This document shows positions 26,661-32,978 of a stretch of 46,219 nucleotides of DNA, one piece after another. Under the pieces are notes generated by a model. It was given only the letters and a program-made list of their open reading frames with translations. It ran no database searches and was not told the origin of the DNA. The DNA comes from an uncultured Eubacteriales bacterium (lineage in GTDB: Bacteria > Bacillota > Clostridia > Christensenellales > CAG-314). The DNA is taken from NCBI GenBank assembly GCA_948938605.1, contig CARAIG010000004.1:1-46219 (forward strand), written 5' to 3'. The translations under genes and the position numbers were made by a program. The stretch's first letter is position 1. Each line of letters starts with the position of its first letter.

Positions 26661-26727
26661 CAGCCGAGCAACGCAGTTGCAAACGCCACGAGCGAATGCG
26701 AGTATTGCGAGCGAAGCAATCCAGAAT
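26661..26727. repeat. Composite repeat block
   Basis: The segment beginning AGCCGAGCAACGCAGTTGC (26661-26703) recurs with few changes at 38651-38692, and its core is inverted near 26915-26934. The adjoining GCGAGCGAAGCAATCCAGAA is found inverted near 40844-40865. Confidence 0.6.
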
Positions 26728-26771
26728 ATAACTAAACGTTACCATAATTCCGCATTCCGCATTCAAATATA

Positions 26772-26843
26772 TGTCATCCTGAGCGAAGAATAACACCCAT
26801 ATATGTCATCCTGAGCGGAACGAAGTGGAGTCGAAGGATCTAA
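26772..26843. repeat. TGTCATCCTGAGC repeat, two tandem copies
   Basis: TGTCATCCTGAGCG occurs at 26772 and 26804; the second copy continues to GTCGAAGGATCTAAG. Related copies are at 29072 and 40898. Confidence 0.6.
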
Positions 26844-27127
26844 GAACCAACTTATAACCGTACATATCGTATCCCTAGATGTTTCGCAACATTCGCTGTT
26901 CTTTGGCGAAACGTCGCAACTACGTTGCTCGCTCAACATAATGTTTATTGTCGCTTTGCTCCATAAACATTGGCGTTGGCTAAGGACAAAAAAAGCAGCG
27001 ACATCTTATTTGCAACACGTAGTTGATTAATATCGCCACAATTACGCATTCCGTTAATTACCGTAATTATAAACCGCGCTTTATGCTATCCTAAAACCGA
27101 TTTTATAATAAATCGTATTGGCAGATA
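26844..27127. other. Intergenic repeat debris, no gene
   Basis: Contains an inverted repeat ATGTTTAT...ATAAACAT (26940-26969), an inverted fragment of the CGAGCAACGTAGTTGC repeat near 26915, and remnants of the ATTACGCATTCCG motif near 27049. No open frame with a ribosome site is seen on either strand. Confidence 0.5.
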
Positions 27128-27156
27128 TTGACAAATAACCTAAAAATTGATACAAT
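27128..27156 (+). promoter_or_regulatory. Promoter driving the riboswitch leader
   Basis: TTGACA (27128-27133), a 17-base spacer ending in TGA, and TACAAT (27151-27156): a near-consensus extended -10 promoter. Transcription would begin about 25 bases before the aptamer. Confidence 0.8.
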
Positions 27157-27187
27157 AATTATGCAAAGCAGATAATATCTGTTTAAA

Positions 27188-27280
27188 TATGAGGGAGTAA
27201 TTAGCGCAAAACGCGCTTCTCGTACCGTCATCACAGCTTACGTATGTAAGTTCGGAAGAGATTAAAAAATGAGACTCATA
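27188..27280 (+). ncRNA. Candidate yybP-ykoY (manganese) riboswitch aptamer
   Basis: The closing helix is TATGAG (27188-27193) with CTCATA (27275-27280). Just inside it are the core GGAGTA on the 5-prime side and GAGA on the 3-prime side, the arrangement of yybP-ykoY aptamers (GGAGUA... and ...GAGA/AAGA next to the closing stem). Inside are a helix AGCGC/GCGCT, the strand CCGTCATCACA, a small hairpin CTTAC-GTAT-GTAAG and TTCGG, which match the GUCA...CGG second leg of this family. In known members Mn2+ binds between the two legs and stabilises the closing helix. The 3-prime arm of that helix is shared with the terminator that follows. Assigned by eye; a covariance-model search would settle it. 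Confidence 0.7.
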
Positions 27281-27306
27281 CGGGGTTTTCCGTATGAGTT
27301 TTTTTT
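27274..27306 (+). terminator. Switching terminator of the riboswitch
   Basis: A perfect 10-bp stem (ACTCATACGG with CCGTATGAGT), a 6-base loop and T8. Its 5-prime arm contains the CTCATA needed for the aptamer's closing helix, so the two structures exclude each other: ligand binding should prevent termination (an ON switch). Confidence 0.85.
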
Positions 27307-27383
27307 GTTAAAAATTATGAATACGAAAAACATAATACAGTTTGCAAATTAACGGGCATATAGCGCTTGTGTTCGCGGAAGTC

Positions 27384-27412
27384 TTGCAAAAAAACTGTTT
27401 TGCAAATATAAT
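27384..27412 (+). promoter_or_regulatory. Second promoter, downstream of the riboswitch
   Basis: TTGCAA (27384-27389), a 17-base spacer and the consensus TATAAT (27407-27412). Transcription would start near 27419, past the switch, and enter the SPFH gene directly. Confidence 0.75.
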
Positions 27413-27445
27413 ATAGAATGCGGTAATTACCGCAAAGGAGTTAAT

Positions 27446-28495
27446 ATGATTGGAGTAATTTTAGCTATCGTTTTAGTTTTGGCAATAGGCGGATGCATTG
27501 CAGGCGCCGTAATTTTCAATACAAAAAAGCATCGCAGTAAAAAATGGTTTATAACGTGCGTTTCGGTTGCGGCGGCGTGTTTTGTGTTGTTTATGTTTAT
27601 ACCGTTTAGCGTTCATACCGTTCAACCCGGTCAAGTTGCCGTAGTCAAAGTGTGGGGCAAGGCGGAGTATACCCGTACGCCCGGTACGTATTTCGATTTT
27701 TGGGTTAGCAACCAATACGATTATTACGACGCTACCGTCCAACAAAAGGAAATAGAAACAATGTGTTACTCGTCCGACGCGCAAGCGATGGATGTGGCGA
27801 TTGTAGTGCAATACCAAATTCAGCCAGACAGAGGCGTGGAAATAGCCAACAAGTATCGCGGCTTGGACAATCTTAGCAGGCTTATAAGCAACGTGTCGAT
27901 TGACAAAGCTAAAACCGTATTGTCGCAAAAGTCCGCAATGACTATTATCGAAACGCGCGCAACGGTTAGTCCTGCTATCGAAGAAGAAATTAAAAGTGCG
28001 GTCACTGACAGTTACTGTGTGGATATAGTGGCGGTAGTTATTACAAACATTGACTTTTCCGACGCTTTCGAAGCAACGGTTGAAGACAAAATGATTGCCG
28101 AACAGCAACAGTTAAAGGCCAAGTACGAAAAGGAAAAAGCCATAATCGAAGCGGAAAAGGAACTTGAAGTTGCCAAACTTGCCGCACAAGCCAACATTGC
28201 CAAGGCGGAAGGCGATGCGGAAGCAGTCCGCGTAAAAGCGCAAGCCGAAGCTAACGCCATTAAACTTAAATCTATCGAAGTGGCGCGTATGTTAGGCTTT
28301 ACCATTACCGAAAAGGAATCCGACGACGGCACAATTTACGATATTGACTTTACGGGCAAGACCGAAGCGGAAATAAAGGTAATAAGCGAATATTTAAGAT
28401 ACATCGAATATCTTGAAGTTTGGGACGGCAAATTACCTACTGTCATGGGCGGCGATAACGCCAACGTGTTTATTCCCGTAAATCCCCAAGCGTAA
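27446..28495 (+). CDS. SPFH/Band 7 (prohibitin-like) membrane protein
   Basis: A 349-residue membrane scaffold protein. Two hydrophobic segments (about 3-25 and 36-54) precede an SPFH domain (about 60-230) that starts VQPGQVAVVKVWGK. A long charged, alanine-rich coiled-coil follows (about 215-280: KYEKEKAIIEAEKELEVAKLA...), as in stomatin/prohibitin/HflK-type proteins that form ring-like microdomains and often associate with proteases or NfeD. No NfeD or protease gene is adjacent. AAAGGAG lies 6 bases before the ATG. Upstream are both a promoter and a candidate Mn2+ riboswitch, so expression may rise with manganese. Confidence 0.85.
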   Translation: MIGVILAIVLVLAIGGCIAGAVIFNTKKHRSKKWFITCVSVAAACFVLFMFIPFSVHTVQPGQVAVVKVWGKAEYTRTPGTYFDFWVSNQYDYYDATVQQKEIETMCYSSDAQAMDVAIVVQYQIQPDRGVEIANKYRGLDNLSRLISNVSIDKAKTVLSQKSAMTIIETRATVSPAIEEEIKSAVTDSYCVDIVAVVITNIDFSDAFEATVEDKMIAEQQQLKAKYEKEKAIIEAEKELEVAKLAAQANIAKAEGDAEAVRVKAQAEANAIKLKSIEVARMLGFTITEKESDDGTIYDIDFTGKTEAEIKVISEYLRYIEYLEVWDGKLPTVMGGDNANVFIPVNPQA

Positions 28496-28520
28496 TGCAG
28501 CAGCGCTTAATAAAAAACGC

Positions 28521-28549
28521 TTGACACTTTGTTTGTTGCAAGTTATAAT
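28521..28549 (+). promoter_or_regulatory. Consensus promoter of rpmE
   Basis: TTGACA (28521-28526), 17 bases, TATAAT (28544-28549): a perfect consensus, as expected for a ribosomal protein gene. The leader of about 50 bases holds a small hairpin (TAGGGGGAACGCTCCTA), a possible autoregulatory site. Confidence 0.9.
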
Positions 28550-28605
28550 ACAATAGCACGATTAGGGGGAACGCTCCTAAAATTTAAAAAGCGAGGTAAT
28601 GCAAT

Positions 28606-28812
28606 ATGAAACAAGGTATACATCCGAATTATCACGAAGCGACTGTTGTATGTGCTTGTGGCGCAACCTTTAAAACCGGTACAACTAAGGATACCGATAC
28701 GATAAAGGTGGAAATCTGCAACAAATGCCATCCTTACTTTACAGGTAAGCAAAAGTTGGTTGACGCAGGCGGACGCGTAGACAAGTTCAAGAAAAAGTAC
28801 GGACTTCAATAA
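28606..28812 (+). CDS. rpmE: 50S ribosomal protein L31, zinc-binding form
   Basis: A 68-residue ribosomal protein that bridges the subunits near the central protuberance. The start MKQGIHPNYHEATVVCACG and the later VEICNKCHPYFTGKQKLVD are diagnostic. The cysteines (CxC and CxxC) make it the zinc-containing (C+) type. A GAGGT ribosome site precedes the ATG. It is a monocistronic gene with a consensus promoter and a strong terminator. Confidence 0.97.
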   Translation: MKQGIHPNYHEATVVCACGATFKTGTTKDTDTIKVEICNKCHPYFTGKQKLVDAGGRVDKFKKKYGLQ

Positions 28813-28821
28813 TTCAAACAT

Positions 28822-28858
28822 TAACGGACAATCTAAAACGGTTGTCCGTTATTTTTTT
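28822..28858 (+). terminator. Rho-independent terminator of rpmE
   Basis: A perfect 10-bp stem (TAACGGACAA with TTGTCCGTTA), a 10-base loop and T7. Confidence 0.9.
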
Positions 28859-29071
28859 ACAGATACGCAACGCAAGCAAATCGAATTGCAAAATTGCGGG
28901 TTTTGCTTACGCAGCGACAGTTTGCAATCTTTTTTGCCGCCCGCGTACGCGTGCCCCATTGACGTCACCGTCAATGCGTTGTATATTTGTCACAGTACTT
29001 AAAAAAATAAGTCACATAACAGTGCTTTGACGAAAGAGTGTGATGAAAAAATTTTATTGGACAAAGCCAAA

Positions 29072-29120
29072 TGTCATTTTGAGCAAGGACGCAGTCCGCG
29101 TCGAAAAATCTAGCGCAGCG
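29072..29120. repeat. TGTCATYYTGAGC-type repeat with internal hairpin
   Basis: It begins TGTCATTTTGAGCAAGGAC, has the hairpin GACGC-AGTCC-GCGTC and ends GTCGAAAAATCTAGCGCAGC. It is the same family as 26804-26843 and 40898-40948, where the hairpin differs in sequence but sits in the same place. Confidence 0.55.
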
Positions 29121-29203
29121 CATTTGGGTTTAAGAGTAATAAAATATGTAAAACTATATGTACAGTTTGTTATTCAGCATATTCTGTCGCACAAATAAAC
29201 TAC

Positions 29204-29242
29204 AAACAGTCGCTTCGCGATCCTCGCGAAGCGACTGTTTTT
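29204..29242. terminator. Orphan terminator-like hairpin
   Basis: A perfect 17-bp inverted repeat, AAACAGTCGCTTCGCGA on the left arm, with a 3-base loop and then TT. It works as a terminator only weakly by its T tail, and no gene ends nearby; the rpmE terminator is already 350 bases upstream. Confidence 0.6.
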
Positions 29243-29569
29243 AAATGCTAAAAATGTATTAATGATTTAACAACTTGTATTTAAAATATTGTCCGTTATT
29301 TTTTGTTTAATAATTACGCAGCCCAATGGTGCGCAGCAATAATTTACCCATTTGCGTGTATTTTTACCTTGTAAAACATTGTTTATGCTAATGGGTGTTT
29401 CAATAATAAATATTATAAATACGTGCAGTTTACCAAATACGGTTTTAAAATCCATTGAATAAGCATATGTTTTTACAACAAATAGATATACAATATTACA
29501 ACTAAGTGATATAATTAAAAGTGGTTACTTCTTGCAAAATTTAAATAATATAAAATTAGTATTTAAGTT

Positions 29570-29878
29570 ATGAATGAAATTATACAACATATTAACGAAC
29601 TGCGTAAATTAAAAGGTTTAAGTCAATATGAGTTTGCTGAATTTGTAGGAATATGTCCTAATACAGTATACGGATGGACGCGCAATGGCAATACGCCGAC
29701 TTTTTCAAATATTCAAAAGATATGTGATGCTTTCGGTATTACCGTCGAGCAGTTTTTCCGTAAAAATAAAATTACTAACTTAAACGAAGAAGACAGCAGT
29801 ATACTTAATAAGTGGTCGGTGTTAACCGCCGAAGAAAAAAAAATTATATTTAATGTTATGGACAGTTTTAGGAAATAA
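29570..29878 (+). CDS. XRE-family transcriptional regulator (first of a pair)
   Basis: A 102-residue DNA-binding protein. Residues 5-62 form a Cro/CI helix-turn-helix (LRKLKGLSQYEFAEFVGICPNTVYGWTRNGNTPTFSNIQKICDAF as its course), followed by a short helical tail ending in MDSFRK. No ribosome site is visible before the ATG. A TAGTAT just upstream could be a -10 giving a very short or absent leader, but its -35 spacing (TTGCAA, 19 bases) is poor. A second, related regulator starts 12 bases downstream. No toxin, phage or transporter gene is adjacent, so the target is unknown. Confidence 0.8.
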   Translation: MNEIIQHINELRKLKGLSQYEFAEFVGICPNTVYGWTRNGNTPTFSNIQKICDAFGITVEQFFRKNKITNLNEEDSSILNKWSVLTAEEKKIIFNVMDSFRK

Positions 29879-29890
29879 AGGTGTTTTAAA

Positions 29891-30208
29891 ATGAATATTG
29901 CTAAACGCATTTACGAATTAATGAAAAGAAAAGACTGGACGGCTTATGAACTTTCCAAACAAACCGGTATTTCTACAAATACTATTTATGCTTGGGAAAA
30001 TAATTCGATGCCGACATTGACAAATGTAATAAAAGTTTGCGAAGCAATGAATATTACGTTGGAACAGTTTTTCTGCGGCGAAGCTAATTACCGATTATCC
30101 GATGACGAACAAAAATTTTTAAATGAATGGTTTGCTTTGACTGACACTCAAAAAAACGCAATACTGACATTGATTAATAATTATGTTTTATTGCATAATA
30201 AAAAGTAA
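29891..30208 (+). CDS. XRE-family transcriptional regulator (second of a pair)
   Basis: A 105-residue regulator that resembles its upstream neighbour along the whole length: an HTH at about 6-60 (YELSKQTGISTNTIYAWENN), then VEQFF/LEQFF-type junctions and a C-terminal helix (LSDDEQKFLNEWFALTDTQKNAI versus LNEEDSSILNKWSVLTAEEKKII). This points to a tandem duplication. AAAGGTG lies 8 bases before the ATG. The two may form a heterodimer or act on each other's promoter, which is inference. A likely terminator follows. Confidence 0.85.
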   Translation: MNIAKRIYELMKRKDWTAYELSKQTGISTNTIYAWENNSMPTLTNVIKVCEAMNITLEQFFCGEANYRLSDDEQKFLNEWFALTDTQKNAILTLINNYVLLHNKK

Positions 30209-30234
30209 AATATTGATAGATATATGTAAATAGT

Positions 30235-30283
30235 AAACACGGACGTTCTTTCGTAATTTCTTCAAAAAAACGGCTGTGTTTTT
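30235..30283 (+). terminator. Probable terminator of the XRE pair
   Basis: Interrupted stem AAACACGG-A-CGTT with AACG-G-CTGTGTTT, a loop of about 20 bases and a T-rich tail. The long loop lowers confidence. Confidence 0.5.
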
Positions 30284-30395
30284 AATTTAAGTTTAAATTT
30301 TGCCGCTGATTTACCAAATCGATATATGAAATCGCGTTTTTCTTGTTCAAATTGACTTAAAATATCAATTTATAGTTAAACTTTATGTTAACATA

Positions 30396-30424
30396 TTGAT
30401 ATATTTCAGTTTAAATGATATAAT
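30396..30424 (+). promoter_or_regulatory. Strong extended -10 promoter upstream of the flippase-like gene
   Basis: TTGATA (30396-30401), a 17-base spacer ending in TGA, and TATAAT (30419-30424). It would give a leader of about 300 bases before the ATG at 30730. Confidence 0.75.
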
Positions 30425-30451
30425 AAGATACAAGCAACTACTAATGGATTG

Positions 30452-30621
30452 TAACTACAACTAATTATTGTTAACCACTATTATACAACACATCACGCGA
30501 TAAGTAGAATTTTGCGTTAAATGTTATTCGTGTGTGTGTTATATAATAAAATATACAGTCACGTTTAAGTACGTTTAACTACAACTAACTACGGTTGATA
30601 GTCATTAAACAACACGTTACG
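30452..30621 (+). repeat. Two-copy 46-base direct repeat in the leader
   Basis: Copies at 30452-30497 and 30576-30621 share 34 of 46 bases, including TAACTACAACTAA at the start and ACAACAC near the end. Each lies about 28 bases after a TATAAT (30419 and 30542). The second copy runs into the palindrome GTAAACGTTTAC (30621-30632), a LacI/CcpA-like operator shape. The rest of the 520-base gap has no gene. Confidence 0.65.
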
Positions 30622-30729
30622 TAAACGTTTACAATGCTTTAATTGTAATTATGCTGCTAAGTTTGTGTACTATACCGCAGATGTTTCTGTTTGTAACTGC
30701 AATGCAATACCGTTAAGTAAAAGGAAAAT

Positions 30730-32082
30730 ATGAGCGACGAACAAAAAAAGCCCGTCTCGGACGGAAAAGAGCCAAAAAATAAGTCTGCAAAAAGTTCGGT
30801 TAACGTAGACAATGCGTTAAACAATTTCAGCAAGACAACGGTAGAGCCGCCCAAGAAAAATCGCAGTTGGGTGAGTTTTATCGTGTTGCCCATTGTAATT
30901 GCCCTAGGATTGTATTGTATGATACAGTTAGTCGGCGAAATCAACACCGCCGAAAACGCTTGGTCGTTTAAGGACCTTATCAACAACATTAACGTCAAGT
31001 ATTTGGTTTTGGCGCTTGCGCTGATATTTATAGTAATGTTGTTGGAAAGTTTAAAGTATTTTGTAGTAACGCATGCGGTTACGGGCAGGCTTAAACCGTT
31101 GGACAGCATTAAGGTTGCGTTTGTAGGAAAATACTACGATGCAATAACTCCGTTCAGTGCGGGCGGTCAGCCTATGCAAATATATTATTTGCACAAAAAG
31201 GGACATTCTACTGGTACGTCGTCGGCTATTATTTTGATAAAGTACTTTATTCAAATGATGTGTTGGGTAACTATATGCTTTTTGCTTATGGTTATTAACC
31301 GCGGCGTTCTCGATTCCAACTTCGGCGAACCGTTGCAGTTGTGGGGTTTAAATATTCCCATTAAGGAGTTTTTGACGATTGCTGGCTGGATAGGTTGGGT
31401 AGTAAACGCAGTTTTGCCGTTGTCCATTATATTTTTTGCAATATTCCCCAAGTTTACCAATAAAGTACTCAACTTCTTTATTAATTTTGTAATAAATATC
31501 AGTTGGCGCGCGGCAAACCGCAAGGAACGTAAAACGGGCGAAAGTCAATTTAACCGTAAAGTAAAACTGATACGCCGCAAACGCAAATGGATAGACAGCG
31601 CAAATTCCGCCGTTACGGATTTCCGTTCGAGTTTTGCCGTAATGATACACCGTCCGCTGCATTTTATCACGTTGCTTATTACGTGTATTTGCGAACAGTT
31701 GTTAACTTGGGCGTTTCCGTTTTTTATTCTTATTGCATTTGCCAAGGAAGCTACTCCCACTTGGGAACTTGCGTTTATGATAATGACGCTTAACGTATAT
31801 TCGGCAATGTCGGTTACGGTGGTGCCTACACCGGGCAATAGCGGACCTATGGAAATCGTTATGGGCGTAGTTATTGCAGGCGCTCTTCCCAAATTGATTG
31901 CGGCGGCGTCCGTATGGGTGCTTTTAGGTTGGCGTATGTCTACGTACTACATTTACATTCTTGTAGGTATGGGCATAACCATATTCGAATTTATCCGTAA
32001 ACTTGTCCGTAATAAAAGGCAAAATCAATTGTTGCAGTCCAATGAGTCGCAGCAGTCTCAATCCCATTCCGACAAAAAGTAA
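30730..32082 (+). CDS. YbhN/MprF-like flippase-domain membrane protein
   Basis: A 450-residue membrane protein of the lysylphosphatidylglycerol synthase transmembrane (UPF0104/YbhN/AglD) family. A cytosolic N-terminal tail of about 50 residues, rich in lysine and serine, precedes 8-9 hydrophobic segments. Family landmarks are GKYYDAITPFSAGGQPMQIYYL and, near the end, VVPTPGNSGPMEIVMGVVIAG. The C-terminal catalytic aminoacyl-transferase domain of MprF is missing, so this is the flippase-like half only. Such proteins move charged or glycosylated lipids across the membrane; the substrate is unknown. AAAAGGA lies 5 bases before the ATG. A long leader with direct repeats and a terminator frame it as a single-gene unit. 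Confidence 0.8.
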   Translation: MSDEQKKPVSDGKEPKNKSAKSSVNVDNALNNFSKTTVEPPKKNRSWVSFIVLPIVIALGLYCMIQLVGEINTAENAWSFKDLINNINVKYLVLALALIFIVMLLESLKYFVVTHAVTGRLKPLDSIKVAFVGKYYDAITPFSAGGQPMQIYYLHKKGHSTGTSSAIILIKYFIQMMCWVTICFLLMVINRGVLDSNFGEPLQLWGLNIPIKEFLTIAGWIGWVVNAVLPLSIIFFAIFPKFTNKVLNFFINFVINISWRAANRKERKTGESQFNRKVKLIRRKRKWIDSANSAVTDFRSSFAVMIHRPLHFITLLITCICEQLLTWAFPFFILIAFAKEATPTWELAFMIMTLNVYSAMSVTVVPTPGNSGPMEIVMGVVIAGALPKLIAAASVWVLLGWRMSTYYIYILVGMGITIFEFIRKLVRNKRQNQLLQSNESQQSQSHSDKK

Positions 32083-32093
32083 AACCAAATATT

Positions 32094-32131
32094 AAAGCGC
32101 AGAGAATTTTATAACTCTCTGCGCTTTTTTT
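32094..32131 (+). terminator. Terminator after the flippase-like gene
   Basis: AAAGCGCAGAGA with TCTCTGCGCTTT (12 bp), a short loop and T7. Confidence 0.9.
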
Positions 32132-32509
32132 GTTGTATTTTGTAACAAATATTTATAATGGAATTTAATAGTTCGAACATTAGCAAATTTTAGTTAAAGT
32201 ATCTCTACTCGGCATACTTTTTGAGATATTTAAAATCGCCTATATGTTTATTTGTAATATTGCAGTATTTTGCAAATTTTTTTTCGTTATATCTTAAATC
32301 TTTGATGAAAAGCCAATGATGTCATTTTTGTGTATTATATTCGTCTTCTGCCCATTTTATAGGGTTTGTGTCGATATATTGCCATATACGCAAGTAATCT
32401 TGTTCGTTGTGTATAATATGGTCATAAAAAGACGCTTGCCAAATGTTTTTACCGAACTCAGTATTTGTAAGTCTTTTAAACGAGTGGATTATTTTGGATA
32501 ATATATTCG

Positions 32510-32536
32510 TAGGGCGGGCAGACCCTTGCCCGCCGT
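32510..32536 (+). repeat. REP-like hairpin, copy 2, inside the RAYT gene
   Basis: GTAGG followed by GCGGGCAGACCCTTGCCCGC. On the coding (minus) strand it encodes GGQGSARPT between the HUH motif and the C-terminal half. Confidence 0.8.
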
Positions 32537-32696
32537 TATCGTATATAATTATAATTGCATGTATATGGTTAGGCATAATTACATATTTATCTACTTTTAC
32601 GCCCTTATTATAAAATTTTATCGATTGTAAGTATCTATCGGCTATTTTACCGTAATGGGTAAGTTTTGTCATTGGCTCGACAAATAATTCGTTTTG

Positions 32697-32723
32697 CGGA
32701 GCGCAAGAGTCTGCGCTCCCTAC
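32697..32723 (-). repeat. REP-like hairpin, copy 3 (inverted), inside the RAYT gene
   Basis: On the minus strand, GTAGG then GAGCGCAGACTCTTGCGCTC. It encodes VGSADSCAP near the N-terminal third. Both arms changed together relative to the other copies (GTGGG to GAGCG with matching CCCAC to CGCTC), so the hairpin is kept. Confidence 0.75.
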
Positions 32724-32909
32724 AAAGTCTATTTGACTAAGCAAACACTCTCGGTTAAGTGTGCATACGGTAACAAAGTAATATCCGATATTATTGTAAT
32801 TGTATTGTTGTAATCTTAATTTTTTCTTGCGGGCTTTTCAGTCATTATCATTAATTTTGGTGTTTGGTTTTTTTGTATTATACCACAAGCACAATCAAAT
32901 GTAAATGAT

Positions 32910-32954
32910 AGTGCTTTCTCGTTTTAAATGTGCATTTGCGTAAAGCACTTTTTT
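32910..32954 (+). terminator. Terminator-like hairpin just upstream of murC
   Basis: Outer stem AGTGCTTT (32910-32917) with AAAGCACT (32942-32949), inner stem AAATG-TG-CATTT, and T6 on the plus strand only. It ends 25 bases before the murC ATG, so it can stop read-through from upstream or act as an attenuator. Confidence 0.6.
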
Positions 32955-32967
32955 AAAAACGCATACA

Positions 32968-32973
32968 TATATT
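32968..32973 (+). promoter_or_regulatory. Possible murC -10 element
   Basis: TATATT five bases before the murC ATG, with no good -35 at 17 or 18 bases. If used, the mRNA would be leaderless. Confidence 0.3.
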
Positions 32974-32978
32974 ACAGT

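Larger units (their letters stand above)
28859..29569. other. Intergenic region with repeats, no convincing gene
   Basis: About 710 bases. It contains the palindrome ATTGACG-TCAC-CGTCAAT (28958-28975), a TGTCATTTTGAGC-type repeat (29072-29120) and a strong hairpin (29204-29242). Short open frames exist on both strands, but none has a ribosome site or recognisable sequence. Confidence 0.5.
32322..32845 (-). pseudogene. REP-associated tyrosine transposase (RAYT, IS200-like Y1 family), frameshifted
   Basis: The recognisable protein reads LRLQQYNYNNIGYYFVTVC near its start, then the HUH motif in YVIMPNHIHAIIII, then KNIWQASFYDHIIHNEQDY with the probable catalytic tyrosine, and ends QYIDTNPIKWAEDEYN: the classic course of RAYT transposases, which process REP hairpins. 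The only sensible start, ATG at 32845 (MTEKPARK), is out of frame with the rest: the two meet at a run of six A on the coding strand (32820-32825 on the plus strand as T6), and adding one A would restore one continuous frame. As it stands the downstream frame opens with a TGA and no start before a TTG at 32744. Two REP-like hairpins lie inside the coding region. It may be dead, or rely on slippage at A6. Confidence 0.75.

Noticed and set aside
26532..26800. Open frames in the repeat block on both strands
   Set aside because: They are built from dispersed repeats (REP hairpin, CGAGCAACG block), without ribosome sites.
28842..29030. 62-codon open frame after rpmE
   Set aside because: It begins in the rpmE terminator, has no ribosome site and covers a palindrome; no recognisable protein.
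29267..29455. 62-codon open frame on the minus strand
   Set aside because: No ribosome site, AT-driven composition, no motif; the hairpin at 29204 is about 25 bases past its stop but cannot by itself support the gene.
29570..30208. Toxin-antitoxin pair
   Set aside because: Both proteins are DNA-binding regulators of the same family; neither has a toxin-like fold or motif.
30452..30621. CRISPR-like direct repeats
   Set aside because: Only two copies, 74% identical, with a 78-base gap between them, no further units and no cas genes.
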